Assembly (NCBI GenBank): GCA_013407085.1
Contig: JACCGJ010019403.1
Location: forward strand, 62,001-126,000
Direction: 5' to 3'
Length of the DNA: 64,000 nucleotides
From: Atriophallophorus winterbourni
Taxonomy: Eukaryota > Platyhelminthes > Trematoda > Plagiorchiida > Microphallidae
The position numbers and the translations under genes were made by a program. Numbering within the stretch: position 1 is the stretch's first letter; each line of letters starts with the position of its first letter. The notes under the pieces were generated by a model. That model had not been told where the DNA came from and searched no databases. It was given only the letters and a program-made list of their open reading frames with translations. Shown one piece after another: positions 12,029 to 25,916 of the stretch.

Positions 12029-13270
12029 TCATTTGGCGAGGAAAAAATTTCTAGCGGTTAACAGTTCCAATATAAACTTACACAGACTGCCTACTTTATG
12101 ACGACAATTTGATCGCCAATCGGGTATTCGAGGGGCCAGATTGTGATGTGTCAGGTTTAGGCCAAATCTGGTGTGCTTGCGCTTGTTAGTGCACAATCCT
12201 ATTATCGTCAATCACTGCTCAAAAGGTAGATTATAAGATCTCATAACCACTTTAGTTGTCTTATGTCAAATTATTTCCAATATCGATAATTCTTTTTCCA
12301 TCCATGTTCTATAAGCTTGTGCTGTATAGTCCACAACTGGGTGTATGTTTGTACTGAATGCCTTTGACAATTAGTGCTGTGGAGAGCGTACGCAAATGCG
12401 TCTTACTAAGACAATAATGCGACCTGCACTCGCATAGTCGGTCTCAAACTGCAGATTTACGCACAACCAGATAGCGAGTTTTCTCTGCAATCTACTCCCC
12501 TTAAGCGTGTGACTGCCAAGTTATGAACCGGAAGGCTTTTGAAATTTGCAACATTTTATACATGCTACTGATGCCGCCTATTGAGGTCAGATTGCAAACT
12601 AGGCAATCATCACAGGATTTGACTTTCATCCAAATTTTTGCATGGTCAGCGAAAAGAAAAGATTTACATCAATTGCGGTAGATCATTTATAAATATTGTG
12701 TACAGTATTTGTCCGTATCTGGCTTTAATACTTCGGAAAAGTTCGCTATCTATTCTGAATTTCGCTTTGCGTTCAGACAGCTAACTTCTGAACCAGAATG
12801 TTGATTTCCGGTGATGATAACATTCTGCAGCTTTGTAAGGTATAAGGAGTGTTCAACTCTAGCGAAATCTTCAGATATTTTCAAGCAACATACATGTACG
12901 CAACTCCCATCGTCCAAAGTCTAACCGCTTCAAGTTATTAGCATGTTAGACAAGCGTAAGTACATTTTTTAAATACATGTTTTGCCTTAGAAAGAATCGC
13001 ATGGCTATCGAGATGACTGATATGACTTCCACACTTAAAGCTCTCCAATACTTTTGAAGCTACAAAACGGTGAGTCACAGGGCGGTTATCGTCCTAGTCC
13101 GAACGACGGTCACACTTTATAGAATGGTGTAACTACTCTGGTTTTTCAGTCAACTGGTACGATTCCAGTTGTTTGTAATGGTTAAATTAAATCTCACATT
13201 GGGCCACGAAGCTTGATCTTATATGAATCCAGAATAGCGGATGTTTTTTGTATTCTTCTGCGGATGTGCT
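12029..13270 (-). mobile_element. CR1-like LINE relic
   Basis: On the minus strand the RT appears as decayed pieces. Near 13.1 kb the order NRPVT, then SKVLESF, then SHLDSHAILSKAKH matches 'NYRPV.LTSV.SK.LE....I..H' of the RT fingers. A C-terminal stretch lies at 12029-12211. The DNA between (for example GCTTGTGCTGTATAGTCCAC near 12.32 kb) is shared with the minus-strand relic at 35.7-37.1 kb, which marks both as copies of one subfamily. Stops and shifts are frequent throughout. Confidence 0.65.
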
Positions 13271-13279
13271 AACGTTTAG

Positions 13280-16200
13280 CCTCCGTAAATGCTTTCGCCA
13301 AACCGTAGGATTCAGATCGAAATCCCGAATTTCGCCAGGCTACCGACTTTATTGTGCTCGTGTTCAAAGTATTTGTCAATGTCAATAGAAGAAGAAATCT
13401 TATTTGATGTCGACGTGAATGCTATTTTTCGCGAAATCTTTGACGTAAACAAATTTCTCCATAGGAAGACGGAATAACAAAGACGAATTTGTAAGTGACT
13501 TTAAAAGATTGAATGCCATCATTGAATATAGAGTGTTGCTTTGATGCCCATTACTTATATACACTTAAATCATTTGAGCATGCTGATCAGTCTTTAATAA
13601 TTCGGAAGCTGCAGGATTTGTGTATCAAATGAATTTTGCTTGCTTACCTTGCAAGTTGTTCGTGTGAAGGCAAGGTTACAGTTAAATTGCAAAATTTCCT
13701 AAGCAGCCCAAGCCGCGAGCGATTTACCACAATTTTCAGTGCTTCCTTAAAACGTTCCTAAAATTTATGAATTGTGTAGGGCCATTTGTTTGGGATAACA
13801 TTGTTCTTATGTGATGTAAAGGTTTTCATGAACATAAACTCTATGGAAACCCTCTGGTTTTACAAGTATAACTAAATAAGCCTCTTCAAATCGCTGGTTG
13901 TCGTTATCCGCAAGTGTAACATAATTCAGTTTGGAAAACAATTGACGTTCACATGAGCAACCGGCATACCAGTTTCGTAAATCGGAGTAACATTTTTGGT
14001 TCTGGGGTTGCGGAAGTTTGAAAAACGTCTGCCTTTTTAAGCCGCCTATAGGCGTACATGCAGTATGCTTGGCTTAATCAGACGTATTCAACACATACAC
14101 GCAACCAGTTGTGGACTACAAAGCGCAAGCTTGCGCTTCGGGGTTGGAAAAGACATCTCGCTCGTCGGAAGGATTCATTACAAGGCAACTTAAATGCTTA
14201 CCGGATTTTGCAATCTGTAATTTCAGGCAGAGGCGGTCTTGACTTACAATAAGTACTTTCGATCGGACGTTCATCTGAATGAGCCAATGCTGGTTTACAG
14301 ACTAATTTAATCCAATGTTCTTTTAAGCAACACGAAGTCGAATCTTTACCATTTAACTACAATTTTCAATCTCAAACTATCGTCAATGCTTTATTTCTGT
14401 ATGATAAATCTGGAATAGTTTTTAGTCAGACATTTTATCACCACCGCGTGAAATGATTTCCAAGAAAATTAAAATTTTTTGTTGAATAATATCGCGTTGA
14501 CACCAGTTCAACAGTTCAAAAATCCCTCTTTGCATGCACGTCTATCAAACAAACACAAACACTGATTTCGTGCTGTTTGCATTGATCAGACATATAGATT
14601 AAGATCGAGATTTTCATAATTTGAAACATCGGAGAAATGGTATAAACGGGTTAAACATGTACACCGCATTTGCCTAAGTTTGGCACGACCACATTTTCAA
14701 CCCCATCCATGTGTGTAGGCCATGTGAAATTCGATTTTTTCACCCTAATTCTTGAATATTAAATTTCATTGGGAGCACATTTTTAACGAGATCCAATAAA
14801 GCGGCATACTTTTTTATTTATCAATTGAGTTTACCATAATTGATTTTCAATGTAATGCACATTCAGGCCGACGAAAAATTGGTTCAACTGCATCGTTTCT
14901 TATAAGCACTGTGGTATATGACGCGAACATGGTTGGTTAATTCGTATTTGAAAGTTAAACACCATTTTCGTCTTCGTTCTCTCGGGGTTGAATCTAAGCT
15001 AACTTCTTATTTCAAAAACACTTGTATATTACTTCATATTCTGTACAGTTCACCTATGTCTTTCTAAAGACTTTTTGTGAATCAATAATGGAATCACGAG
15101 CAATTCACGCGCAAACTATATTCCTGATAAGGATATTATTACAAAAACTTGAAACAACGTTTTTCCTCTTGCATTTGGCACTTAACTGCCATCCTTACTG
15201 ATAATTCCCGATCGACGCTGGGGTATCTCTTTAAATGACAATCATTATCAAAGACACGTTCAAAACAGATTAAACTACCTTCCAGAAGCTCATCATATTG
15301 GAGTTCATTTATTACAATTGCTTTACGACAACTTTGCCAAAGGGAACTACTTTATGGAGAATCACTAACTAATTTATCACATTCATATGATATGTACATT
15401 TTATGTGTAATTTGTACGCTTATTCGTTTCTAATCACTTTTTGTCATTTTCGTCTTTCTTTCATTTTCTTATCGAATTTTGTATGATAGATTGTTAGTGC
15501 TCCTCTTTATCCGCAGGCAACAAAATACTACATAAACCACATCAACTATAAAATATCGCACGCACTATATTTAAAATTGGCATTGAAGTCTAACTTTGTT
15601 TATTGCTCTTAGTATTATGATAATTTATGTGTTTATGACTAGGCATGCAAAAAATATATAAATATTTTAATTATTATTTAAAACTAACTTCGACACACTC
15701 GATGTTTTCCCCAATTTCTAACCTTGGTTTCTTTGTCCGAACTTGTACTTGATTAATGAAAAGTTCAACCAGCATTTCTACAAATTATGAAAGTAATTCC
15801 ATGAAATAATTGATATGTACGAAGTGATGTTCTGAAAAGTTTAATAATCAACGTATTCGTTGTGCTCATCGCTAAATGATGACGCCAAAGTTGAAATATC
15901 CTATGGCGTGACCATGAATACTGATTCAATTTTGCTCGAATTATTTCCTGAAGCTACAAGAAAATGTTAAGCATAATGAAATTTCTTACAGAAACACTGT
16001 TGAATGTTCTATAGAATTTCATTTGTACACAATATAATTTCAGGTTTAGACAAATGACACGCACAAAAAATCTTTGGATCTTATTTGTTTTGATAATTAT
16101 CGGATATAAACAATGTTCTTTGCTAGGAACCAAACAAATTAGAATAAACAAAAATAAGATACATTCAGAATATCAAATATGATTATTTATAGAATAATAC

Positions 16201-16740
16201 TATTAATTTTTATTAGAACCGCGTGATATCTCATTCTAAATGAAGAGCCTCTAAGAATATTAAAATCATGGTCCTCAAAAAAGAAAAACTCACCAGTGTA
16301 TTTTCGCTTACCATCCTTACAAAAACATCGAACATTTTCTAAAATCATAATTATTAAACATTATAAACCAGATTGAATTAAGCGGCGTTGTTTATGTAGT
16401 ATTCCTGTAACGAAGTAATGTGTTGGCACACAGAACCACAATTTGAATTACGGTCGCTCGACAACAGGCTTTTACGCTCAACACTCAGCGGGTTGATGCT
16501 AAGATTGTACGCAAAAATGTGATATGAAAGTGTAAAAAAGTAAACTACTGTTGAATAAAGCTTGCATGACCAACGTGGTGAATCACATGTGTCCAAGACA
16601 TGTAGATTAGTTAAAATCATGAGATGGAAAAATTATCCGCTTTGCATCTAATTCCATCACAAATACACACAATCATTCGTTTCAGGATGTTTACACTCAA
16701 CAGGTAGATACATTATGTTAGTCTTGCTATGCCTTAATCT
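13280..16740. other. No recognisable gene
   Basis: Non-coding by inspection. A minus-strand open stretch near 16.0-16.13 kb has splice-like ends but no recognisable protein features. A short TTAATTATTATTTAAA-type AT-rich patch lies near 15.66 kb. I see no transposon motif. Confidence 0.4.
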
Positions 16741-16744
16741 ATTA

Positions 16745-16875
16745 TGGCTTACAAGTTCGAACTCTGTTTACCATTCCCCACTCTTCAAGGAACTCGGATT
16801 CTGATTGCACTATCCGTACTGGATAATTGCCCACACCGTGAAACCGTTTGCGGGGCGGAGTTGATGAAAATGTAT
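16745..16875 (+). mobile_element. Decayed SINE-like copy with hammerhead remnant
   Basis: A B-box-like AAGTTCGAACTCTG (about 16750-16763) is followed about 60 bases later by ACTGGATAATTGC, then GTGAAACCGTTTGCGGGG, then TGATGAAAATGTATGCAAAC. The block lines up with 28241-28325: the same CGGAT(T/C)CTGAT start, the GAAACCG block, and the ATG(T/C)ATGCAAA end. CTGATGA has decayed to CTGGATAA and the GTC site is lost, so it is inactive. Confidence 0.5.
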
Positions 16876-17406
16876 GCAAACGCGGGGTGGTCGTTTGAAC
16901 TCATTGGAGATAAATAGTCTTAATCCGATGAGTTTGATTCAATGGATTTCGTTTGTAAATGAGTTCACGCATTTTTTATTAATTTTCAAATGATATATTT
17001 ATCATACAAAGTCTTTATTCAAAATTGTGTCGTTAATCGTAAGGGGTTCGTATACATTAGAAATAACGAATGAAATATTAAGGTTTGTGTTCACAAATTA
17101 ATCTAAAATATCAATGTTCAATTTACCAGGACGCATCTTATTTTTTTTGAGACTATTATTATCGCTATACGACATTCCCACCTTTGTTGTCGGAAGTTAT
17201 AGCCCTAAAATTAGGATGATGTTTCTGTAATTCATCTAGATCACAGAACATTAACCAGCTTAATTAATCAATTGATGTTTTTAAATAAAAATATTATATC
17301 GAACACTAATATACATTGGGAATCAGGTATAATTTGATATTAATAAACGTTATACATTATTCCCTAACTGCCTTATAACAATAATTTTGTTTTCATTTTC
17401 ACTCAG

Positions 17407-17673
17407 TTTTCCGAAGATATTTGAAGATTTATTTGAAATAAATTCCTTAAACATTTATATATTTGTTGAACGTAAGGTTTGTTGGCTATCTGCAAATTCA
17501 CACAAACCTGACGTAGTAGATCTAGTAGAAGCGCATTGTGTGACAGTAATCCACAATTTTAAATGGGAATATTTTTCCGTAGTATCTAGACAAGATTATA
17601 AATCTGTGCATATTTTATGGAATGGATTTCTGGAAGGAAAATTATGCAGGATTTATCCACTGATTTTGATCAG
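17407..17673 (+). CDS. Candidate internal exon, protein not recognised
   Basis: A 267-base open segment bounded by a strong acceptor (TTTTCATTTTCACTCAG, ending 17406) and a donor CAG|GTAACA at 17674. The length is 89 codons with the same phase at both ends, so it could be included or skipped without changing frame. The protein begins FPKIFEDLFEINSLNI and ends LWNGFLEGKLCRIYPLILI. It is hydrophobic/aromatic-rich, with no family I can name. It faces a minus-strand exon candidate only 180 bases downstream, so at least one is nested in an intron of the other gene or is spurious. Confidence 0.45.
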
Positions 17674-17850
17674 GTAACACAATCACTAGAATAAGGTTAA
17701 CGTGTCACAATTTTTTTCGTTTTCATTACATGAACATCGTTATTCGTACAAAAATATCGAATAGCTTACATCAGAAAAACTCTCATGAACTTTCACGAAC
17801 ATGCAAAGTCTCTAGTAAACATGACGATACATATCGATATAAAATCTTAC

Positions 17851-18064
17851 CGTATGGATGAGACACCTCTGTTAGCGTAGTTATAAATCCCATCGATTCA
17901 GAGCGCAGTTTGTTAAGGAGTGTTTGTATAGACGGTGTGGTTCCTTCCTGATGTTGATGAAAAACTTGAACATCATTGTATACATTGTCCTTGTCTTCTG
18001 ATGTTTCACGTAACAAAAATGTTTTAGGATCTACCGGCAAATGTATACTGAGGACGCCACCAAG
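17851..18064 (-). CDS. Candidate internal exon of the long minus-strand gene
   Basis: A 214-base open segment with an excellent acceptor (TTATTTATTTCAG, before 18064) and donor (ATACG|GTAAGA, after 17851). It enters in phase 0 and leaves one base of a codon. The 71-residue stretch begins LGGVLSIHLPVDPKTFLL and ends TTLTEVSHPY. It is rich in charged and polar residues, with no transmembrane segment. The phase pattern (0 in, 1 out) is the same as that of the segments at 28.9 and 43.1 kb. It cannot follow the 28.9 kb segment directly, so an exon between them would have been missed. Function unknown; see the integrin-like suggestion at 28.9 kb. Confidence 0.5.
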
Positions 18065-21000
18065 CTGAAATAAATAAATACAACGTAATATTGGGTCATA
18101 TACACAATTTTGTTGTGTTTCAAGCCTCGATTATTCTTGTACATTTATTAGTGTATTTTGCTTTTCAAGCAAATCGTCAAAACACAATTCAATTTCAATG
18201 TAATTTGAAACCACATTGTAAACATGCGGAAGGGACAAGCGATCTGTAAAAATTAAACATTTTGAAAGCATCCATTGGCACGAAACAATAGCACAAAGCG
18301 CCGAGCTGACCGATCACAACAATCGAAAACCAGCAATAATTCGAGTTTCAAAAAATTTTCATGAGGATGAATAAAGCGACACTGATCAACAAGCTGAATG
18401 ACAACGACAGCTTATATTGAAAGATAAGAGATCCGTAAAAAGTCGGTAGACGGTGCATAGCGTGGTGAGGGATAGAAGTGAATTGGCTTCGTGATGAATC
18501 TGGATTACATTACAAAATGAGTGTACGTGTGAAGCGAGGGGTTGATGTGGTTAATTGTACTATCGAGTTGTTCTGAAGCCTGTGTAAACAAATCAATTTA
18601 AGTTGAAACAACATATTCGGTTTGGCCTTGCTTGACCTAAGGTTATCCTTGTTAATTCTACCCCAATATGACTTTATGCGTTTTAAAACCAAAGCTCATG
18701 GTGTTTGCTGTCGAATTTAGAGCAAATAATCTTTTCTGTTTCTCGGAGTTCAGTAGAATGCTCAGGTCACCATAACAGTTTTAATTAACATTCAATTTAT
18801 GGATTGATGTCTCAAGTTCGACTGATTAAGTTTTTAAAGTCGCATAAGATTCAAGAAGCAACACTAGAGATAACAATCAGTATATTTAAGTTCTACTTCG
18901 TTGCATCTTGTTTCACAAGCTTCTCCCGGCACACAATATCTGAAGTCTCCTTTAATTAAACGTGATTGGCAAATTTAAATGTGTTACATTGTCATAATAG
19001 AGTGCAATGATGATTACATTTATGTTCCAGAAGCTTGTGAAACCTTGACTGGAAAACCGATCTCATTTATTAATCTACCAAATATATAATATGAGCTTAT
19101 AACCTTAAACACAAAGCTCATCTGCATACATTTTCATCACATTCATCAGGTATCGAGATCGCATGCGTACGTAAACCTAAAGCTTTTACAAGCAACAATT
19201 TTGGTCAAATTCTTTCATCTAATGTTTGTGTCTCTTGTTTCTGATAGTTGCTTGTCAAATGGAAAAAGATTTTAAGATCGTATTTGAAAATCATCTGTAT
19301 TTTAATCACATCATTCAAGACTTAATTTGAGATTTACGCTTTAGCTCGTGGTGTAGAGACCGAAAATGTTTGCGTCAGGTTATTTTAGGTCAACAATTGA
19401 TAGCTGGCGAACGTCTGATTACTTATTGCAACTTTCGGGTTATTGGTCCATTAATAACCACTAGTTGCACGCGCGCACATCGATTGCTTCTCGATTTATC
19501 CTGAGGTCAACATATCGAACGATCATGGCGTTGAACCAAGAATCCCACAACGCGAGAGAATCCAATAGGTCAATTGTGTTTAGTACGCACAAGGCAAATA
19601 AAAGCAACCACGAAACTCATCGTGAAACATGTCTGTCCGGGTTGTCACTTCGATCTGATTTGTCAAACGATTTTGTGCCAACCGATACAATTCGAGCGCT
19701 CACCAAAAGCGATTCATTTGACTGACATTGATCGGTTGTATGTCACCTGATTGTTGCAGACGTTCTCCCTCGTTTCATACTTTTGATGCTATCGTTGCTC
19801 AAACCATGCTAATGCAATCCTTCTGAAACACGAAGTATTACGAGTTCGCAATTGTCAAACCGGAGCTTCCGGATGACATGATTCACAACTCTCCAGAACA
19901 TCACATGTGTATAAAGCAATGAAACAGCTGACGACGACGATCGCTATCAGGGACAAATTTGCGTTTCGAACAACGTGCATGATAGAGGTTCATGCAATAA
20001 CCTGTTCGCCACATTAAAAGCAGTTTGAGAACGTTAGCAATCATTGAAATGCACCAAGGTTGGTCAAACACGTTTAACATGGTGAGGGTTTGAAATGATC
20101 CCGTTGGCATAATCTTGAATAACAAATCTGATCAGATTAACAACCGAAACATTGAGCTTGAGCCATTTATGATGTGATTATTTAAAAGGCCTATAGAAGA
20201 TAGTCGTGTTTAATCCTCGTAACGTGACTAATAAACTCTTTTACATTTGTCGTTGTGCTGTATGTCATTTAGGAGTGAACAAAATAACCTCGTGGAGGTT
20301 GACCTCGGTGATGAACAGCGAGATAATTAACAAGCGAACCAGAGCCGCGGCCGCTGACGTGGTTGAAATTGCATTGAACATGTTCTAAGCCAATTTATAC
20401 AGGAATCCCGAGTTGACTTTGATTGACCGGACGTACATTTACCATCTATACATACATACGCATAGCGTAAGTCTGATGAGGAAGTATTTAGCAGTAGAGT
20501 CAGATTAATTAGGTTTGATATCCGATTGTTTGATTAGAATTTCCAGTACAATAAATTTGCGAATTCTTCCACAATCGGTCTTCCGAATCAGTTTGAACGC
20601 TTCCCAAAGCTGAGCGGATATTTATGTTGTTTCAAATCTTCATCACTAACCAATTGCGCAAAATATTTAATTCTGAATTACTTTTGAGAAAATGAGAGTT
20701 TATTCACGTAATTGGGAAAACTCGATTTGTTGAGAAGAAACCACAATGTACCCGAAATATCAGCTTGTTTCGAAGAAGAAGAAGAAGAATGACTTTATTC
20801 GTGTTCACGAATTTTCAGCATTGCAAAATTAATCTTCCAATTCTTTGCGTTCTCAACGGATTTATGTGATTTCATGGATATCTTAATAATCGGGACCCCT
20901 TTGTGAGATCGACAGTCAATTGCCCTATCTCCGAAGGAATATCATATTGTTTTTTCTTAAATTCCCGCTTGAGACAATGAAATGTGGGTTATTTTTCGTT

Positions 21001-24000
21001 TTGTCATTATCCAGAGCACAGTTCTATTCCTCGGAGTAATCTATCACGAGTCTTAGTAAAAGCAATTTGCAAGTCACACCTGAGATGTTATTTTGCAGCA
21101 ATATGTGCTAATGTTTTTCCAATCATCTTCAAAATATGATCTGCAGTGTGATTATTCATATTACAATTTCGAGGAGAATTACGGTTATAATTTTATAATT
21201 GGGTTTCTGTATAGGATCCCTGAGTGTATAAATTCATGTATTTAATTTTAACTTAATTAAGTACAAAATTAATCGATGGGAATAAATTGAACATTTTATC
21301 AATGAAACCTAAAACATATTAGGCTGAAAAACTTAACTTACGTCATTTTCATAATCTGCACGATTTTTGATCTCGTAAGAAATTATCATGTGATAAACTG
21401 GAAAGGAACATTGTTGAATGTTATTGCATCTAAATTAACAGCATGAACCGAATATTTTCAGGAAAGCTGCTAGTGGTAGAAATACATTTATATATGTGCT
21501 ATTGGAATTCTAGTCATTGAAACTACTGTATTGAAGTAAACAGATTTCACATGTTTACTGTGTATTTCCATGAAAATTCGTCACACATAAAATTATACAG
21601 CCGATTATTCATTGAATAAACCGAAAATCCACTAAGAGTAAGCACCGTCACAACTGCATTCCAGAGGAGCTCAAAACAATTGACCTTCACACATTTTTCA
21701 TTCACCCATGCTAGCTCGCTGCAGTTCTCTATCATTGAACACATTGTGGATAGCGCGATAGAATCTTCATTGTCCTGTGCGTGAACCCGTAAATTCGTGA
21801 GACGCCATTGTAATTGCCCATCTGCTACAAATCGGTGAAACCGATGTTATACGTATATTCTTCGTGTAATACAAATTGGTGAACACGGTGCACTGGAAAA
21901 TGGTGAGCCCAAAATGCACAAATCCTTGGTGTATTTTTTCCGGTACGTCACATTTCCCGGGTATATTTTTCACCTCATTTTATCCCACTTTTTTATCAGG
22001 ACATCATATTCGTCACTGGATAATTAATCCAGTTATATGGTTAAACAATTCCCACAAATGCTGCAGATGAGACAGTTCAACTTATTATCTGATCACAAGC
22101 ACTCCATTCAAACAATGAACAGATCTGCGGACACGTACTCTCCTTTATAGAAGACTCATAAGATTTTGTCACTCAATTGACGACCAAAATGCTAACGCTC
22201 ACACGCTATTACCAATTGTTATTATAGGGTTGCCATCCTGTCTCGACCTCAGCGAAATCGCTGCAGTGCAAGCGAACGATGCCGCTTTGCACAACTCAGG
22301 TGTCCTCTCCTGTTAACATCAAATTTCTCTAATTGCTCGATGGCTCGGCGATATCCTTTGCGTCGTTTCTCAAAGCGCTTCACGGCAACTCATCACGTAT
22401 GCATGCAGACGGCGCATTTTTTAATAATCTACACCCTAACCCACCTTGCTATTCATGCTAGCTTTAATCTGATCATGGTTTTATTTTCCTATGATACTGT
22501 GATAGAAACCAAAACATATTCGGTATTACCCATTGTGCATTACCTGTTAACCCGGAACACGCCATCCCCACAGAAAGCATGCGCGAAAAACGGCGCCCAT
22601 TATGGTTCGCTGAGTATATAGTGGGTAATTAACACGCTATTATCGCATATTTCGTTACCGTGCGTTTTTCTACATCATCTTTATGACGATCGTGGCCATA
22701 AACTCATGCACCATGTACTGTTTTTTCCTTTTCTTACAGTCATCCACCATAAACACTCAATGTACTACAAGAGATCCATCAGAAATGTGCAACATCAGCT
22801 GGGCCGGGCACAAAATTAGTTGTCCCCAGGCGAGGCCGTTTTCATCAACAATTAGGATGCGGCAAATTCACAACAGAGACTGTGTTCTCACAGCAACTGT
22901 TACTTTGTTCTCAAGTATATATATGCTATTAACGTCTACACTTACTGAGGTTTTACCGAGGCCATGCTTAGACTCGCTATTCCCGCATATAACACCTTAA
23001 CTCATGTGAGAAATGACTCTGTTTCTGTCCTGTCCGGTTCAGCGTGTATCCGACCGCGGTCACATTCGAAAACTACACATGCAGATGAATTGCATGGGCT
23101 GATTTCAGAGTGACTTGTTTCTGACTATTTTCCAGACCAAAATGACCTTGCAACGTTTTGATACTTCTAACGTCAATTCCCAATCAGACGTCGCCCTTGA
23201 CCATGCAACATCGAAGGAGCAGATCAAGGATTGTTGTTGACCGAACCTTAAATCTATTGACCTTGACATCTCTTCTGTTCAAGCGTGGCGGGTAGATATA
23301 TTAACTTGATTCAATTTACACAATGTTACCATTATTTCTATGAACAAAAATCCAATCATCTGTTTTTTGTAGGTAGATTACTATTGATTAATAAAAAATT
23401 GCATCATTTCAAAAATAATTGGATTGCCGATTACTCACCCGGTATATTTGCGTTGATTTCTATTTGAAAAAAATATGAAAATAAACTATTGCATGATATA
23501 TAATGTCAATAAAATTGATTATATCAATAGGAGCTTTGTAAATACCTAATTTCAAAAGCCCAGAATGCATTATATTGTTTAATGCTGAATCGAAATTAAA
23601 TCTATTTCAAAACATCTGGAGGTTGCCTCGCTTATCATGAGAGTAAGATTAAGTCGCCAATAAAAACAAATTTTCAGCTTGTGCTTCTGCTTAATCGCAG
23701 GTTTATGAATCGGATTGCGATATTATTTCGTGATTTGGCTCAAGCAATTTCGGGCAGCGAAGTAAATAATACATCGAAATTCAAACAGTGGTTGTTAACT
23801 CTCACTGCTAGAAACGAAAGACCATTACATGTTAGAAAAACCGTTTTAAAATCTTTTTTTAATAATCGGAATAAACTAACTTCAACCGAATAAAGCAATA
23901 TTTTTTTCAAAATCTATAAATTTTAAATAGAAAGGCAGAGAAAATCTTTATTGTTGTAAATTGATTGCTTAATCGTACAGGACGTACTTAATTAATTCCG

Positions 24001-25910
24001 TGAAAGTTGTTAATCACATAGGTCTGATCTACTACTACGCAGAACCCTAGTTTATTCCGATTAATTTTCAGTTTTTTCATTAGATTTACTTCTTTGCTAA
24101 ATTGGTTTTCAAAATGTAAATATCTCAAAACATTTATGGACCATGTTCTTTGTGGTTTGATATTCGAATTTTGTTCCAATTGAAGACCACAGCTTAGTTC
24201 GTTTCTCAACAATAGAGTACGCGCATCAGCTTTGAGAGGTTTTCAAACGTTTTGACATGTATGCAATAAATAGCATCACAAACAAATGCTTAGTTGGTCA
24301 CTTAGTTATCAACCTTCGCGCGGATCGCGTAGAATGCAACGCTTCATCTGGCAGATTTTCTTTACCTAGGGGGTAACTCAAACTGTCGTTAACCCTTTAT
24401 CAGTTTCACAAGCATATCTTTATATTTTGGCCTGTGCTTATAAATATAATTATTATATTAGAGATAAAACTACTGAGACCATAACACAAACGTGTGTGTC
24501 GAAATTTGTATATCTGCCTCCGAGGTTTCCGCTGCTATACAACACGGAATGGTTGTCAGTTAACTTCCGCTCTTTTCCGTAAACCAAATAATTTACTGTG
24601 TGCCTGAAGCATGTGCGTTCCCTTCTTTCTTCTAGCCGTAAAAAAACACTGCAAGAAAGACCTCACATACTGGCCAGTCGAACTGGTGTTCAACGCTCCC
24701 CTAATAGCATTTGGCAAACTCATCTGACATTCCGCTTTATTTGTCCAATTGCATGCAAACTTGTATGCTTACAGTTTAAAGAGTTATTTTCACACACTGA
24801 GTCTATTGCCAACACGTCAAAACAAGATTAACCAGATTAAGTACACAAAGTTCTTAACTATTGTTTATAGATACTCGTGAGAACCGACCCGGCGCGCAAA
24901 GCGTTTTAGACATTATGCGAAGTACCCACTAATATGCATGAAAGCAACGAGGGTTATATCATTGTCGATAAAGTGACTGTGAGGCCTTATTCAGAATACA
25001 TCGCCTATATCTTCTGCAAACAAATCTCCCGCTGTCCCTTGCACACCACTTATCCCTCCTATGATTATTGACGAGCATCTTTTACAGAGTGGACTGACTC
25101 ACACCGATAACCAATCCCGACAAGACATACTCGCTGAATGTAATGTGAGATTCCCCGAATTTTAGGTGAAATACATTCTGCTACACTCAATTGAAGCGTT
25201 CATGCAATTCTTACTTTAAAAGGAATTCTGTAGCAATTGATACACTTCTATTTTTGTAATATAATTTCATATGCTGTTACAGTCTACAGAAAAAAAATTT
25301 AAAAACTTTTTCGCGGGTTTCGTCGTACATTATATCTGGCGCAATCCGTACTAGTCATTAGACCTTAATGGGCGGAATATGTTTAACGTTGAATATTCCT
25401 GATATCTGCGAGAAATCAGCACTATGTATGGTTATTTTTTCCTCGTTATGGTATAAATCGCACGGAGATTCTCAGAACATAAGGAAGACGATCTGCGGAT
25501 TTTCCGTTTCTCTCACACCGTGTAATACCACGGTGAAGGCGCTTATGTCTGTTCAGGTTTATTTGCAGCATGCAATCAGTTTAATAATATTTTTCTCATC
25601 TCCATTTCATGAAATAATTAAACAAATGTGCTCCGTAATTTGCGATGACTCTACTGTTTGTGTCTTCGTGTGATTTATAGGGTTAAAGCGGATCCTTGAT
25701 CATGCCAGGTCGATATCATATACAATTTCCATATTCTACTGCGTGCTTCAGCTCTTGCTTCTTCAGCCATATTTTGTATATATTTTTCTTTTCATTCTTT
25801 TTAATCATCTACAACTTGCTTTTTATCTCTCAATAATTAGGAATAAAATATTACTTAAAATGGATTGCATCATCTGGTATTTTTGCCTCAGTTTTTTGTT
25901 CGACTGTGAT
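18065..25910. other. Mostly non-coding, no confident gene
   Basis: A stretch of almost 8 kb with scattered short open frames. Items seen: a GC-richer patch at 19.45-19.73 kb; a minus-strand open stretch at 19.90-20.13 kb; a GC-richer block at 22.2-23.25 kb with open stretches of 93 and 105 codons but no motif; and small plus-strand segments at 23373-23441 and 23678-23893 with good acceptors (TGTTTTTTGTAG and ACAAATTTTCAG) whose phases do not join. If the minus-strand gene is real, this is mainly its intron. Confidence 0.4.
20772..20789. repeat. (GAA)6 microsatellite
   Basis: Six GAA units followed by TGACTTTATTCG. On the minus strand this reads as an AATAAAGTCA sequence followed by (TTC)n, which resembles the 3' terminus of a LINE. 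No coding remnant is visible upstream to confirm that. Confidence 0.8.
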
Positions 25911-25916
25911 GTAGTT

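Noticed and set aside
23988..24212. Minus-strand stretch as a missing exon between 28.9 and 18.0 kb
   Set aside because: The required entry phase is not available at its acceptor-like sites.
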